From Leptospira fletcheri (GTDB taxonomy: Bacteria > Spirochaetota > Leptospiria > Leptospirales > Leptospiraceae), in NCBI RefSeq assembly GCF_004769195.1, contig NZ_RQET01000004.1:310001-374000 (forward strand): a stretch of DNA of 64,000 nt, given 5' to 3'. A program made the position numbers and the translations under genes. The first letter of the stretch is position 1. The number at the start of each line of letters is the position of its first letter. Positions 7,780 to 15,361 of the stretch are shown in pieces. The notes under the pieces are model-generated. The model was not told the DNA's origin, did no database searches, and saw only the letters and a program-made list of their open reading frames with translations.

Positions 7780-9333
7780 ATGTCAATCGAAAAGAGTGAT
7801 TTTTGTATGTGGGAATCGGAAGTGCAAAATTGGGAGAAAGAACTCCCGAAGTTTCATTCATATCGAAAAGAATTCGAACGCATCAGCCATCTAAGAAATA
7901 TCCTCAGTCTACTGCATTGGGACATGGAGGTCACTCTTCCGGCCGCGGGACAAACGGAAAGAGGGGAACAAATCGGATTGTTATCCGGAATAACGCACGA
8001 CGCTTTCACCGGAGAATTCTTTCGCACACTTATCGAAGAAGCGATCGAAGAAAACGGCAACTCCGAGCTTCCGGGCAACGAAACGAGAACCCGCGAGATG
8101 GAAATCCTGACCAAAGACAGAAACCGAGCCGCTGCCCTACCCACGCAATGGGTGGAAAAATTTTCCCGTACTGCAAGCCGAGCGCATTCTGTCTGGATGG
8201 AAGCGCGAAGAAAAAACGACTCGGACCTGTTTTTGCCCGTTCTGAGCGATCTGATCGAACTCGTATTTCAAAAAACCGATTATCTGGGTTATGAAACGGA
8301 ACCTTACGATTGTCTGCTCGAGGAATACGAACCCGGAGCCACCGCCGCGTCTTTGGAAATTTTATTCGAAGATCTTAGAAAATCCCTCGTTCCCTTAGTC
8401 GCTAAGGCTAAGGATTTTCCGGCACCCTTCCGAGGCACCTTTCCCGAAAGTTCCCAACAACCGTTTAATCTAAAGTTGCCCGAGCTTCTGGGGTTGCCGA
8501 AAAACAGTTTTAGATTGGACTCCAGCGCCCATCCTTTTTCCACTTCCATAGGAACGTTCGACAAGCGAATCACCACGCGTTATGACGAAACGGATCCTTT
8601 ATCTTCCGTTTTTTCCGTGCTCCACGAGACGGGACATGCGCTTTATGAAGCCGGAATCTCCTCCATCCCGGGCGCCTATTCTCCGCTGAAAGATTCTGCA
8701 TCCTTAGGGATGCACGAATCACAAAGTAGACTCTGGGAAAATCAAATCGGAAGATCTAGGGAATTTTGGGAGGCGGTATATCCATCCTTTTTAACTTCCA
8801 TAGGCTTGTCCGAAAAGGAATTGCCTCTTCAAAAACTCTATTCTTTCGTCAACAGGGCTAAACCTTCCTTGATTCGTGTCGAAGCGGACCAGATCACTTA
8901 CAACCTACATATCATACTCAGATTTCATTTGGAAAGAGCCTTATTTAGAAAAGAATTAAGTTTAAAAGACCTAAGCCACTCTTGGAAAGTCGGAATGAAG
9001 GATCTTTTGAACGTGGATGTTCCGGACGATAGTCGCGGTTACTTGCAGGACGTCCACTGGAGCGGAGGAGCCTTCGGATATTTTCCGACATACACTTTGG
9101 GGAATATCTACGGCGCACAATTGTATGCTTCCTTTCTCTCTAAACATCCGGAGTTCCCGTCGGACTTAAAAGTCGGCAAAACAGCGACTCTTTTGGATTG
9201 GCTCCGAAAGAACGTACATTCCAAAGGAAAGAGATGGAGGGCGGAAGAAATCATAGAACAAGCTACCGGTGAAAAACCGAACGCCAAATATCTAGTAGCA
9301 TATCTTTCCACTAAGATCAACGAACAGGAGTAA
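7780..9333 (+). CDS. Metallocarboxypeptidase, M32 (Taq carboxypeptidase) family
   Basis: 517 residues from the ATG at 7780, the usual M32 length. 'VLHETGHALYE' carries the HExxH zinc site (His282, Glu283, His286), and downstream 'MHESQSRLWENQIGRS' supplies the third zinc ligand Glu of the family. 'RVEADQITYNLHIILRF' and 'WSGGAFGYFPTYTLGN' are also typical M32 blocks. The enzyme removes C-terminal residues from peptides in the cytoplasm; no signal peptide is seen. The start is uncertain: AGGAGG (7774-7779) abuts the ATG with no spacer, and the next in-frame ATG is at 7807. The downstream gene begins 4 bases after the stop. Confidence 0.9.
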   Translation: MSIEKSDFCMWESEVQNWEKELPKFHSYRKEFERISHLRNILSLLHWDMEVTLPAAGQTERGEQIGLLSGITHDAFTGEFFRTLIEEAIEENGNSELPGNETRTREMEILTKDRNRAAALPTQWVEKFSRTASRAHSVWMEARRKNDSDLFLPVLSDLIELVFQKTDYLGYETEPYDCLLEEYEPGATAASLEILFEDLRKSLVPLVAKAKDFPAPFRGTFPESSQQPFNLKLPELLGLPKNSFRLDSSAHPFSTSIGTFDKRITTRYDETDPLSSVFSVLHETGHALYEAGISSIPGAYSPLKDSASLGMHESQSRLWENQIGRSREFWEAVYPSFLTSIGLSEKELPLQKLYSFVNRAKPSLIRVEADQITYNLHIILRFHLERALFRKELSLKDLSHSWKVGMKDLLNVDVPDDSRGYLQDVHWSGGAFGYFPTYTLGNIYGAQLYASFLSKHPEFPSDLKVGKTATLLDWLRKNVHSKGKRWRAEEIIEQATGEKPNAKYLVAYLSTKINEQE

Positions 9334-9336
9334 TCC

Positions 9337-9675
9337 GTGAGCCGAGAAGAAAACGAAGAACAAACAGTAAAATCCTTCGAAGAACTATCCTTTTTCGATA
9401 ATCTGGCGTTGTATTATTTGTGCAACGAAACCCCGCCTCAGACCCTCGCTCTCGCGTTTCTGATCGGAGACAAAAAAGTATGCGGATCCATGTTAGGAGT
9501 TTTGGAGCCGAAAAGAAGAGCTTTTGTACACGAACTGATGGCAAAAGAACAGGACGCACCAGAGGAGAAAAAAAGAAGTGCAGCCCAAGGGCTGCTCATC
9601 ATTGCGGAGGGATTGCTGACCCGCAACCTGATCCGCAAGCAGGGAAAATTTTATTACGGGACGGAAAGAAAATAA
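9337..9675 (+). CDS. Small conserved protein with FliG middle-domain-like segment
   Basis: 112 residues from GTG at 9337, with AGGAG seven bases upstream and lying across the stop of the carboxypeptidase gene, so the two are coupled. Residues ~25-70 read 'ETPPQTLALAFLIGD', then a helix and 'SMLGVLEPKRRAFVHELMA'. This order (P-Q-T-x-A-L, a linker, 'xxLxxLxPxxRxxVxxxxA') matches the EHPQ repeat unit of the FliG middle domain. The C-terminal helix ends in 'RNLIRKQGKFYYG'. FliG is the flagellar rotor protein, but this is one domain-sized unit outside any flagellar operon. It may instead be an unrelated helical protein; the resemblance is by eye. Confidence 0.5.
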   Translation: MSREENEEQTVKSFEELSFFDNLALYYLCNETPPQTLALAFLIGDKKVCGSMLGVLEPKRRAFVHELMAKEQDAPEEKKRSAAQGLLIIAEGLLTRNLIRKQGKFYYGTERK

Positions 9676-9689
9676 ACCGGATTTCCTTC

Positions 9690-10502
9690 CTAGTATAAAG
9701 GTCTGCCGAGCAGAGCATTTACGAACAAAGCCACGGTCAAAGACGCAAGAATCAAACTTACTACGAGCACACTAGTACGACTCAAATTTTTACGCGCCGC
9801 AAACCCCGCGAAAATCGGAAGAATCTGTAGGGAATGGATTCCTAGAAAATGAGCGATCCGAACATCTCCGCCTTGCCTGCTCCAGTTCAATAAGGGAATT
9901 CCTTCTCCTCCGTCGGGAACTCCCACCGAATGCGCGTTGATCGCGGTCATATAGGATCCGGCAAGAGATGCAAAGACGAATATCCATAAAGACATTCTGA
10001 TAGAAAGTACGATCCGGTCATCCAATCCCGTGATCGGCTTGGCAAATTTCCTATCGATTAGAATCGCCACGGGAATCACCGGAAAGATGAATAAGCCCAT
10101 GATCCCGTATACGATTCCGTCAAACGGTGTGGATTGGTTGAAGTGGGAAGATACTCCGCGAGCGGCTTGTAGAGTGATCAAACTTAATTCTACGACCATC
10201 GCGACCACAAAATACAGTTCCGCTTTGTCTCTGAATTTCGAATATTCGCTGCTCAATCGATCCAAAATCCATCCCATCGTCCAGTTGAAGATCCAAATCG
10301 ATATCGCGAACTTAGCCGGTTTAATCCAGGGATTGATTCCCAAAACGGTTCTTTCGTCGAACGCCATTAGAACTAGATACGCCGGTAAAACCAGTATGGC
10401 GATCAGCCCTCCGAAAAAAGAGATCGGACGGCGAGTTCTTAAATCGTTAAGAAATCCTCCCGATTCCTCGAAAACCGAAAACGGTGCGCTATATGCCGAC
10501 AT
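9690..10502 (-). CDS. Conserved 7-TM membrane protein, unknown function
   Basis: 270 residues with about seven hydrophobic segments. Polar motifs occur between them: 'INPWIKPAKFAISI' after the first span, 'ARGVSSHFNQSTPFD' after the third, and 'IAHFLGIHSLQILPI' near the end, with conserved-looking His and Asn at membrane edges. I do not recognise a named family. It is the second gene of a minus-strand pair: its start lies 14 bases inside the end of the ABA4-like gene. Both are divergent from a TetR gene, so TetR control is likely. Inner-membrane location is inferred from hydropathy. Confidence 0.65.
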   Translation of the reverse strand: MSAYSAPFSVFEESGGFLNDLRTRRPISFFGGLIAILVLPAYLVLMAFDERTVLGINPWIKPAKFAISIWIFNWTMGWILDRLSSEYSKFRDKAELYFVVAMVVELSLITLQAARGVSSHFNQSTPFDGIVYGIMGLFIFPVIPVAILIDRKFAKPITGLDDRIVLSIRMSLWIFVFASLAGSYMTAINAHSVGVPDGGEGIPLLNWSRQGGDVRIAHFLGIHSLQILPIFAGFAARKNLSRTSVLVVSLILASLTVALFVNALLGRPLY

Positions 10503-10914
10503 GAATGCCTCCTTTAACTAGTCGTATAACGAAAAAAATAAGAAAACCGATAGGTCCAAACATGAGCGTCAAAAACAGACAAGGAATCAAAACCCATCTG
10601 GAAAGCCCGATGGCTTCTGTCTCCTTCGATTCCCAAACTCCCAAAAACAAATCGAAAGCGAGGTAATGTACCCATCCGCCCAAAAGAATCCAAGGATTCG
10701 AAAAGAGGGTCGATACACCCGACAGAGATTGAAAACCGCCTTCGGCGCCCAAATGCGTGCCAAGGATCAACAAATACCCGACCGATAAAATGGCGGACCA
10801 AATTCCGTTTCGAACCAAAATTCGGGTGATCTTAAGGTTCGGAAAGAACGCCAGTAAAATCCAGCCGACTAAAGCGAAGCGGTTCGATATCGTAAAAAGC
10901 AATTCAGGCGTCAC
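10489..10914 (-). CDS. ABA4-like (DUF4281) membrane protein
   Basis: 141 residues with four membrane spans. The segment 'LGGWVHYLAFDLFLGVWE', followed by 'RWVLIPCLFLTLMFGPIGFLIFF', is the signature block of the ABA4-like family. The plant member acts in neoxanthin (carotenoid) formation; bacterial members have no settled role. It overlaps the following membrane gene by 14 bases and is divergent from the TetR gene, with a multi-site operator between. The family call is fairly secure; the biochemical role is unknown. Confidence 0.75.
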   Translation of the reverse strand: MTPELLFTISNRFALVGWILLAFFPNLKITRILVRNGIWSAILSVGYLLILGTHLGAEGGFQSLSGVSTLFSNPWILLGGWVHYLAFDLFLGVWESKETEAIGLSRWVLIPCLFLTLMFGPIGFLIFFVIRLVKGGIHVGI

Positions 10915-10983
10915 TGCATACTCCCTTTTTTCCAGAAAACCCTAGCGCTAAAGACTTGCCTTGCAAACGATAGGGGCCAGTAA

Positions 10984-11014
10984 TGTTACATATGGTAACA
11001 CTATATGTTACCAT
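10984..11014. promoter_or_regulatory. TetR-type operator with three half-sites
   Basis: TGTTAC at 10984, GTAACA at 10995 and TGTTAC at 11006 alternate in orientation with starts exactly 11 bases apart. The right-hand pair extends to a perfect 9-5-9 inverted repeat: ATGGTAACA (10992-11000) and TGTTACCAT (11006-11014). It lies between the divergent TetR gene and the ABA4-like operon, 27 bases before the TetR start. Confidence 0.75.
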
Positions 11015-11040
11015 CGTCAACATATTTTTTGGAAAATCTT

Positions 11041-11682
11041 ATGACGGCTCGAAAAAAAAGCGCCAAACCGGCAAAGACCTACCACCACGGAAATTTGGCC
11101 GAAACTTTGAAACTTTTGGCCCTCAAAAGGTTGGAAGAAAGCAAGGATTCCGCGTTCACGATCAGAGAAATCGCCCGAGAAGCAGGGGTAAGTCACGCCG
11201 CTGCATACAGACATTTTCCTTCGCACCGGGATCTCTTGGCGGAAATTTCAAAGGATGGTTTTATAGGAATTACCGATGCGTTTTTAAAAGCGGAAGCGGA
11301 AGCGAGACCCGACGACCCTTTGGATCGACTGGAAAAAATCGGAATCGCTTACGTTTCGTTTTGCGTGGAAAACCCGGGATATTATCGGGCCATGTGGCAT
11401 ACGGATCTAGGTCCGAAAGACGATCTATTAGAATTGCAGGAAGCCGGTAAACAATCCTTCCTTCGTCTCTGGGAAACCGTCCTGGCTTGCAAGGAAAAAG
11501 GAGTTTCCGATTTTAGTCCCGAGGAACTTGCCACTGCTGCCTGGTCCATCGTCCACGGCTTTTCCACTCTCGTCAACGAGAGCCAGCTCGTCTTTACTTT
11601 AGGAATCGACAGAGGGAACGCAAAGGAAATGGCCAAAACGATGGTCCGACTCTTCGTAAACGGAATCAAAAAAAGGAAATAA
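11041..11682 (+). CDS. TetR-family regulator with WHG C-terminal domain
   Basis: 213 residues from ATG 11041, preceded by GGA ten bases upstream; an upstream in-frame TTG at 11005 falls inside the operator and is rejected. Residues ~20-62 form a TetR DNA-binding domain, with 'FTIREIAREAGVSHAAAYRHFPSH' split by the turn. The C-terminal half contains 'ELATAAWSIVHGFSTLVNE', the W-x-x-x-H-G pattern of the WHG ligand-binding domain. It likely represses itself and the divergent membrane operon through the three-half-site operator. The inducer is not predictable from sequence. Confidence 0.88.
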   Translation: MTARKKSAKPAKTYHHGNLAETLKLLALKRLEESKDSAFTIREIAREAGVSHAAAYRHFPSHRDLLAEISKDGFIGITDAFLKAEAEARPDDPLDRLEKIGIAYVSFCVENPGYYRAMWHTDLGPKDDLLELQEAGKQSFLRLWETVLACKEKGVSDFSPEELATAAWSIVHGFSTLVNESQLVFTLGIDRGNAKEMAKTMVRLFVNGIKKRK

Positions 11683-11724
11683 ACCGGGCCGGAAAACGGT
11701 TTCGACCTAGAGATGGAAAGGAGA

Positions 11725-12111
11725 TTATCGGTTTTTCCATGCCGCACATCCCAGAAGCGCCCACCCGGAAAGAAAGCAAAGACCTCCCAGAGGAGTAACG
11801 GCTCCTAAAATTTTCACTCCACTGATCGCGAGTATGTAAAGCGAACCGGAAAATAGGAAAATACCGGAAAAAAAGAACCAATAGGAAAGTCTGATCAAAC
11901 TCGATTTTTGAAACCATGGTCCGATGGACAGCACAAGCAATACGACGGAATGAATCAATTGGTATCTACTTCCCGTCTCGAAGATGGAAAGCGAATCCTG
12001 ACTTAAAATGGATTTCAATATATGGGCACCGAAGGCTCCCAATGCGACAGCCTTAAAACCGCTGATCGAAGCCAGCAACAAAGGAAAATTTCTAGAACTT
12101 TTGAATTCCAT
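11725..12111 (-). CDS. DUF423 family membrane protein (YgdD/YwdK-like)
   Basis: 128 residues from the ATG at 12111-12109. The frame runs further upstream, but residues before this ATG do not fit the family, and DUF423 proteins are about 120-130 residues. 'SGFKAVALGAFGAHILK' is the N-terminal DUF423 signature, followed by 'RYQLIHSVVLLVLS' and 'SYWFFFSGIFLFSGSLYIL', with 'ITPLGG'-like 'VTPLGGLCFLSGW' at the end. Four spans in the inner membrane. Function is unknown. It is third in a minus-strand operon after two TRL-like lipoprotein genes, overlapping the second by 20 bases. Confidence 0.85.
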   Translation of the reverse strand: MEFKSSRNFPLLLASISGFKAVALGAFGAHILKSILSQDSLSIFETGSRYQLIHSVVLLVLSIGPWFQKSSLIRLSYWFFFSGIFLFSGSLYILAISGVKILGAVTPLGGLCFLSGWALLGCAAWKNR

Positions 12112-12691
12112 AACTACGAAACCTAATGCACTTCCTACGGAAGACTCCGAATATGTAAGAGGTATTTTCGATATCCAATCTGCTGTCAAACAAAGCTTCA
12201 ATCGAACTTTCCTGCATTTTTTGCCGAAGTTCCTCGTAAAAACTCGTGGGACCGAACACGAAATTCACCGGGACGAAACTTTCCCTAGAGCCTTGCTTCA
12301 AGGGTAATACCAATCGGATCCCGGTTTGGCAACCCTTGCTTTCCCCCTCGAATCTGACGATCCGGTGTTCGGACCAATCCCAACCTTCCAGTGAGGTATG
12401 AAACATATCCTTGAACGGGAGAGAAACAGTAGATCGAATCCATCCGTCGAACCCTCCCGTTTTCAACATAGTCGAACTCGCTCCGTAGTGAATGGAAGGG
12501 TCTCTAAAATTAAATCCGTTTAAGCGCACTTCGTTTTCCGGGGGAATCCCTAAGCCGGTCGGATATGGCTCCGGATTCCGCCGAACGAGAGCCCTCGTTC
12601 CGCCCATGGCAATGCAGGAAGCTATGGCCGAAAATTCCGCAAGAAACAGGGTGACCAAAAAAATTCCCTTATAATTTAAGCGAAGATTCAT
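12092..12691 (-). CDS. TRL-like lipoprotein (longer paralogue)
   Basis: 199 residues. The N-terminal hydrophobic segment ends 'AEFSAIASC' with a lipobox-like Ala-Ser-Cys at about residue 26. The central part is unfamiliar. The C-terminal ~45 residues (a helix, then 'IEALFDSRLDIENTSYIFGVFRRKCI') follow the same plan as the next-upstream gene: 'L-F-D-x-x-x-D, 4-6 residues, F-G-x-x-x-x-K-C'. That plan is the TRL-like C-terminus. The ATG overlaps the stop of the upstream paralogue as ATGA (12688-12691). The product is probably an exported lipoprotein; function unknown. Confidence 0.6.
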   Translation of the reverse strand: MNLRLNYKGIFLVTLFLAEFSAIASCIAMGGTRALVRRNPEPYPTGLGIPPENEVRLNGFNFRDPSIHYGASSTMLKTGGFDGWIRSTVSLPFKDMFHTSLEGWDWSEHRIVRFEGESKGCQTGIRLVLPLKQGSRESFVPVNFVFGPTSFYEELRQKMQESSIEALFDSRLDIENTSYIFGVFRRKCIRFRSYGIQKF

Positions 12692-13068
12692 TCCTTCTTC
12701 AAAAGCCTTTGCGGTAATTTAACACCGACACCGGAAACCCGGGTACATTTCTCGAAATACAATCCGAAGATGAAAGAACGATAACTGTAATCCGTCTGGA
12801 CGTCAAAGAGGAGATCCGCTTTGTCCTTGATTGCGTTTTGTACGGCGCTTTCATAACTTTCGTCTCCCGTATAAACCAACCAAAGCCAGCTCGTTCCGCA
12901 GGAATTTCCCTCGAGCCGACCGATAGGTTCCATTCCGCGAACGTCCGAATAACTTTGAGAATAATACCAGCCGGGGGATTTGATGTTCGTATAAATGCAG
13001 GAGGAAAGGAACATAAAACAGAGAGCAAGCACGGTCCGCTTCATATGTTCGGAAATAAAATTCTTCAT
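12688..13068 (-). CDS. TRL-like lipoprotein (shorter paralogue)
   Basis: 126 residues. A signal peptide ends 'LALCFMFLSSC', a good lipobox. A second ATG at 13044, giving MKRTVLALCFMFLSSC, would make a tidier signal and is an equally good start. The body has a glycine-rich strand and then a helix 'ESAVQNAIKDKADLLFDVQ', followed by 'YRSFIFGLYFEKCTRVSGVGV', the pattern of the TRL-like family. These are short lipoproteins first noted near tRNA genes in Salmonella-like genomes and widespread in spirochaetes. It is first of a three-gene operon with its paralogue and the DUF423 gene. Role unknown. Confidence 0.65.
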   Translation of the reverse strand: MKNFISEHMKRTVLALCFMFLSSCIYTNIKSPGWYYSQSYSDVRGMEPIGRLEGNSCGTSWLWLVYTGDESYESAVQNAIKDKADLLFDVQTDYSYRSFIFGLYFEKCTRVSGVGVKLPQRLLKKE

Positions 13069-13159
13069 TCCCCGATTTTCGAGCTCTTGTCATCTAAAAG
13101 TCAAGGTAAAATCCCGAAATCTCCTTGTAGGTTGATTTAGAAGATAGAAACAAGTATCG

Positions 13160-14407
13160 ATGCCTACGAAATCCGCACAATCGTATATAAAGCTGGAAAG
13201 CAAGTTCGGAGCGTTTAATTACGAACCGCTTCCCGTCGTATTGCACAGAGGGAAAGGGATCTACGTTTGGGATACCGATGATAAAAAATATTTTGATTTC
13301 CTGTCAGCTTATAGCGCGGTTAACCAAGGTCATTGTCATCCGCGTATTATAGAAAGTTTAATCGAGCAAGCACAGCGCTTAACTTTGACTTCTCGCGCTT
13401 TTCATAACGATCGGCTCGGTCCCACCGAGAAATTTCTCTGCGAAACCTTCGGCTTCGATCGAATGCTCCCTATGAATACGGGAGTGGAAGCCGCCGAAAC
13501 GTCGGTAAAACTCGCGAGGAAATGGGGCTATCAAGTGAAGGGGATTCCCGCCGACCAAGCGAAAGTGGTATTCGCTTCCGGAAATTTTTGGGGAAGAAGC
13601 CTGGGCGCAATTTCCGCCTCTACGGATCCGAATAGTCGGAACCAATTCGGTCCTTTTCTCCCGGGCTTCGCGACAATTCCGTACAACGACATTTCGGCAT
13701 TGGAAAGAGAATTAGAAGATTCGAATGTTGCTGCCTTTATGATAGAGCCGATACAGGGAGAGGCAGGGGTTATCGTTCCGGATCCCGGATACTTGAGCAA
13801 ATGCAAAGAAATCTGTAAAAGTAGAAACGTCTTGTTGATTTTCGACGAAATCCAGACCGGCTTGGGTCGAACCGGCAAATTGCTCGCTGGAGATCATGAA
13901 AGCGTAAAACCGGATTTGCTTGTTTTAGGAAAGGCACTTTCGGGAGGAACCTTGCCCGTGTCCGCCGTATTATCCTCCGACGAAGTAATGTTGACCTTAA
14001 AACCCGGAGAACACGGATCCACTTTCGGAGGAAATCCTCTTGCTTGTTCCGTGGCTAAAACCGCCGTGGAAGTCTTGCTAGAAGAGCAGCTTTCGGAAAA
14101 TGCGGAGGCCCGCGGGATCGAATTCAGACAAGAAATGGAATTGCTACAAGGTGACTATCCGGACAAGATCAAACAAGTCCGAGGGAAAGGTTTGTTAAAC
14201 GCCGTCGAATTCTTCCCCGGAAAGGAAGGATCTCTCGCGAAAAAAGTCTGTTACGATCTCTTGGAGAAAGGACTCCTCGCAAAGCAAACCCATGATCACA
14301 CGATCCGATTCGCTCCCCCCCTATGCATCAACAGGGAGGAGATAGGAATCGCCTGCGATAAGATCTCGGAATCTGTGCGTAAAACCCTTGACGGATCCTC
14401 TGGATAA
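13160..14407 (+). CDS. rocD: Ornithine aminotransferase
   Basis: 415 residues, full length. This is a class-III PLP aminotransferase: '[20 protein letters not shown]', '[20 protein letters not shown]', '[14 protein letters not shown]' and '[10 protein letters not shown]' (the PLP lysine is about Lys258), then '[12 protein letters not shown]'. The close fit of '[10 protein letters not shown]' and '[12 protein letters not shown]' to RocD separates it from acetylornithine and GABA aminotransferases. It converts ornithine plus 2-oxoglutarate to glutamate semialdehyde (towards proline) and glutamate. It is followed at 14425 by a small zinc-ribbon gene, 17 bases after the stop. Confidence 0.93.
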   Translation: MPTKSAQSYIKLESKFGAFNYEPLPVVLHRGKGIYVWDTDDKKYFDFLSAYSAVNQGHCHPRIIESLIEQAQRLTLTSRAFHNDRLGPTEKFLCETFGFDRMLPMNTGVEAAETSVKLARKWGYQVKGIPADQAKVVFASGNFWGRSLGAISASTDPNSRNQFGPFLPGFATIPYNDISALERELEDSNVAAFMIEPIQGEAGVIVPDPGYLSKCKEICKSRNVLLIFDEIQTGLGRTGKLLAGDHESVKPDLLVLGKALSGGTLPVSAVLSSDEVMLTLKPGEHGSTFGGNPLACSVAKTAVEVLLEEQLSENAEARGIEFRQEMELLQGDYPDKIKQVRGKGLLNAVEFFPGKEGSLAKKVCYDLLEKGLLAKQTHDHTIRFAPPLCINREEIGIACDKISESVRKTLDGSSG

Positions 14408-14424
14408 GTCCATAACCTTGAGAC

Positions 14425-14754
14425 ATGCAAGTGAACGAGGAAAAATACATTCGGGTCTGGAAAAAAATGAATGTAGGAGAAGTGACTTCTCACCTCCTCA
14501 TCATAGACGACCTGTACGGGACTTGCGGAAACTGCAAACACCTCGGTTTGAACTATACGAAAGACAAGTCTTGCCCTAACTGCGGAACGAAATTTAAATA
14601 CATAGCAAGTAACCTAAAATCCCCGGGAGAACTCGCAAAAGTTCTCGCAAGGATCGAAAAAGAAAAACTGGACTTCACTCTCATCGATCGTGAAGACTAT
14701 AATCTATCTAAGGCCAAAGACGCCGTCAAAGATCTGTTTAAGTCCACGGAATAA
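14425..14754 (+). CDS. Small zinc-ribbon protein, unknown function
   Basis: 109 residues. A four-cysteine zinc ribbon is formed by 'GTCGNCKHLG' and 'SCPNCGTKFKYIA', two CxxC knuckles 15-16 residues apart in the middle of the protein. They are flanked by an N-terminal helix and a C-terminal charged helix. Such ribbons bind nucleic acid or protein partners; nothing more specific is visible. It follows rocD by 17 bases and probably shares its transcript. An in-frame ATG at 14467 is an alternative start, but the first one keeps a regular helix. Confidence 0.65.
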   Translation: MQVNEEKYIRVWKKMNVGEVTSHLLIIDDLYGTCGNCKHLGLNYTKDKSCPNCGTKFKYIASNLKSPGELAKVLARIEKEKLDFTLIDREDYNLSKAKDAVKDLFKSTE

Positions 14755-14761
14755 AATCGGC

Positions 14762-15361
14762 CTAGGTCGAGGAATTTCCTTCTAAAGTCCTTCTCAATCC
14801 TTTTAGACTTTCTTCCAGATTCTGCAGTGCGGGCAGTAGCTTTTCGCCGTCTACAAAGGACGAATCTCCCGCAGATTCCAGCTCCTGATAGAGGTCTGCC
14901 GCGAGACTTCGAAAGGAGGCTTGGACAAAGGTAAAAGACTCCTCCAGGTTCCTGGGGGCCAAGGCCCTTTTCCGCAATCGAACTCTCCGTCCGATTCCGA
15001 CCAGAAATCGCGAAAGCAAGAATCCGTACGCGGGTAACAAGAGGATTACGGCAGTTTTGACCGTCGCAAACAAATCCCAAGACTCGGAAATCGAATGTTG
15101 TAGAAAAGATCTGATTCCTGAAACCGCCAAAACGGCAATCGTATAGTTGATCCTTGGAGAAGAGGGAGAAAGGCTGTTAAAAACGACCAAGAGCGGGATA
15201 GAAAAGAGTAGAACCAGAACCAAGTCCAACGGAAAGATGCTGGAAACTAATTCCAAAAAATCAACGATGGCGTTATAGGTTTTGACCAGGTTGTCAATGG
15301 ATTGGCTCAACCTGTCAAAGTCCGCCTTCAGATTGGAGAAGAACTGGGTGATCTGGCTCAT
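14762..15361 (-). CDS. Membrane protein with coiled N- and C-termini, unknown function
   Basis: 200 residues from ATG 15361-15359, preceded on the minus strand by GGAG seven bases before the ATG, so the start is well supported. The N-terminal ~40 residues look amphipathic or coiled ('QFFSNLKADFDRLSQSIDNLV'-like heptads). Then come three hydrophobic segments (LDLVLVLLFSIPLLVVF, INYTIAVLAVSGI, TAVILLLPAYGFLLSRFLV), a basic patch RRVRLRKR, and a C-terminal helical region. No family is recognised. Its start codon overlaps that of the divergent gene (CATG at 15359-15362). Confidence 0.6.
   Translation of the reverse strand: MSQITQFFSNLKADFDRLSQSIDNLVKTYNAIVDFLELVSSIFPLDLVLVLLFSIPLLVVFNSLSPSSPRINYTIAVLAVSGIRSFLQHSISESWDLFATVKTAVILLLPAYGFLLSRFLVGIGRRVRLRKRALAPRNLEESFTFVQASFRSLAADLYQELESAGDSSFVDGEKLLPALQNLEESLKGLRRTLEGNSST

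Noticed and set aside
11041..11682. TetR as a fatty-acid or drug regulator
   Set aside because: Only the DNA-binding and WHG domains are clear; the ligand cannot be told from sequence.
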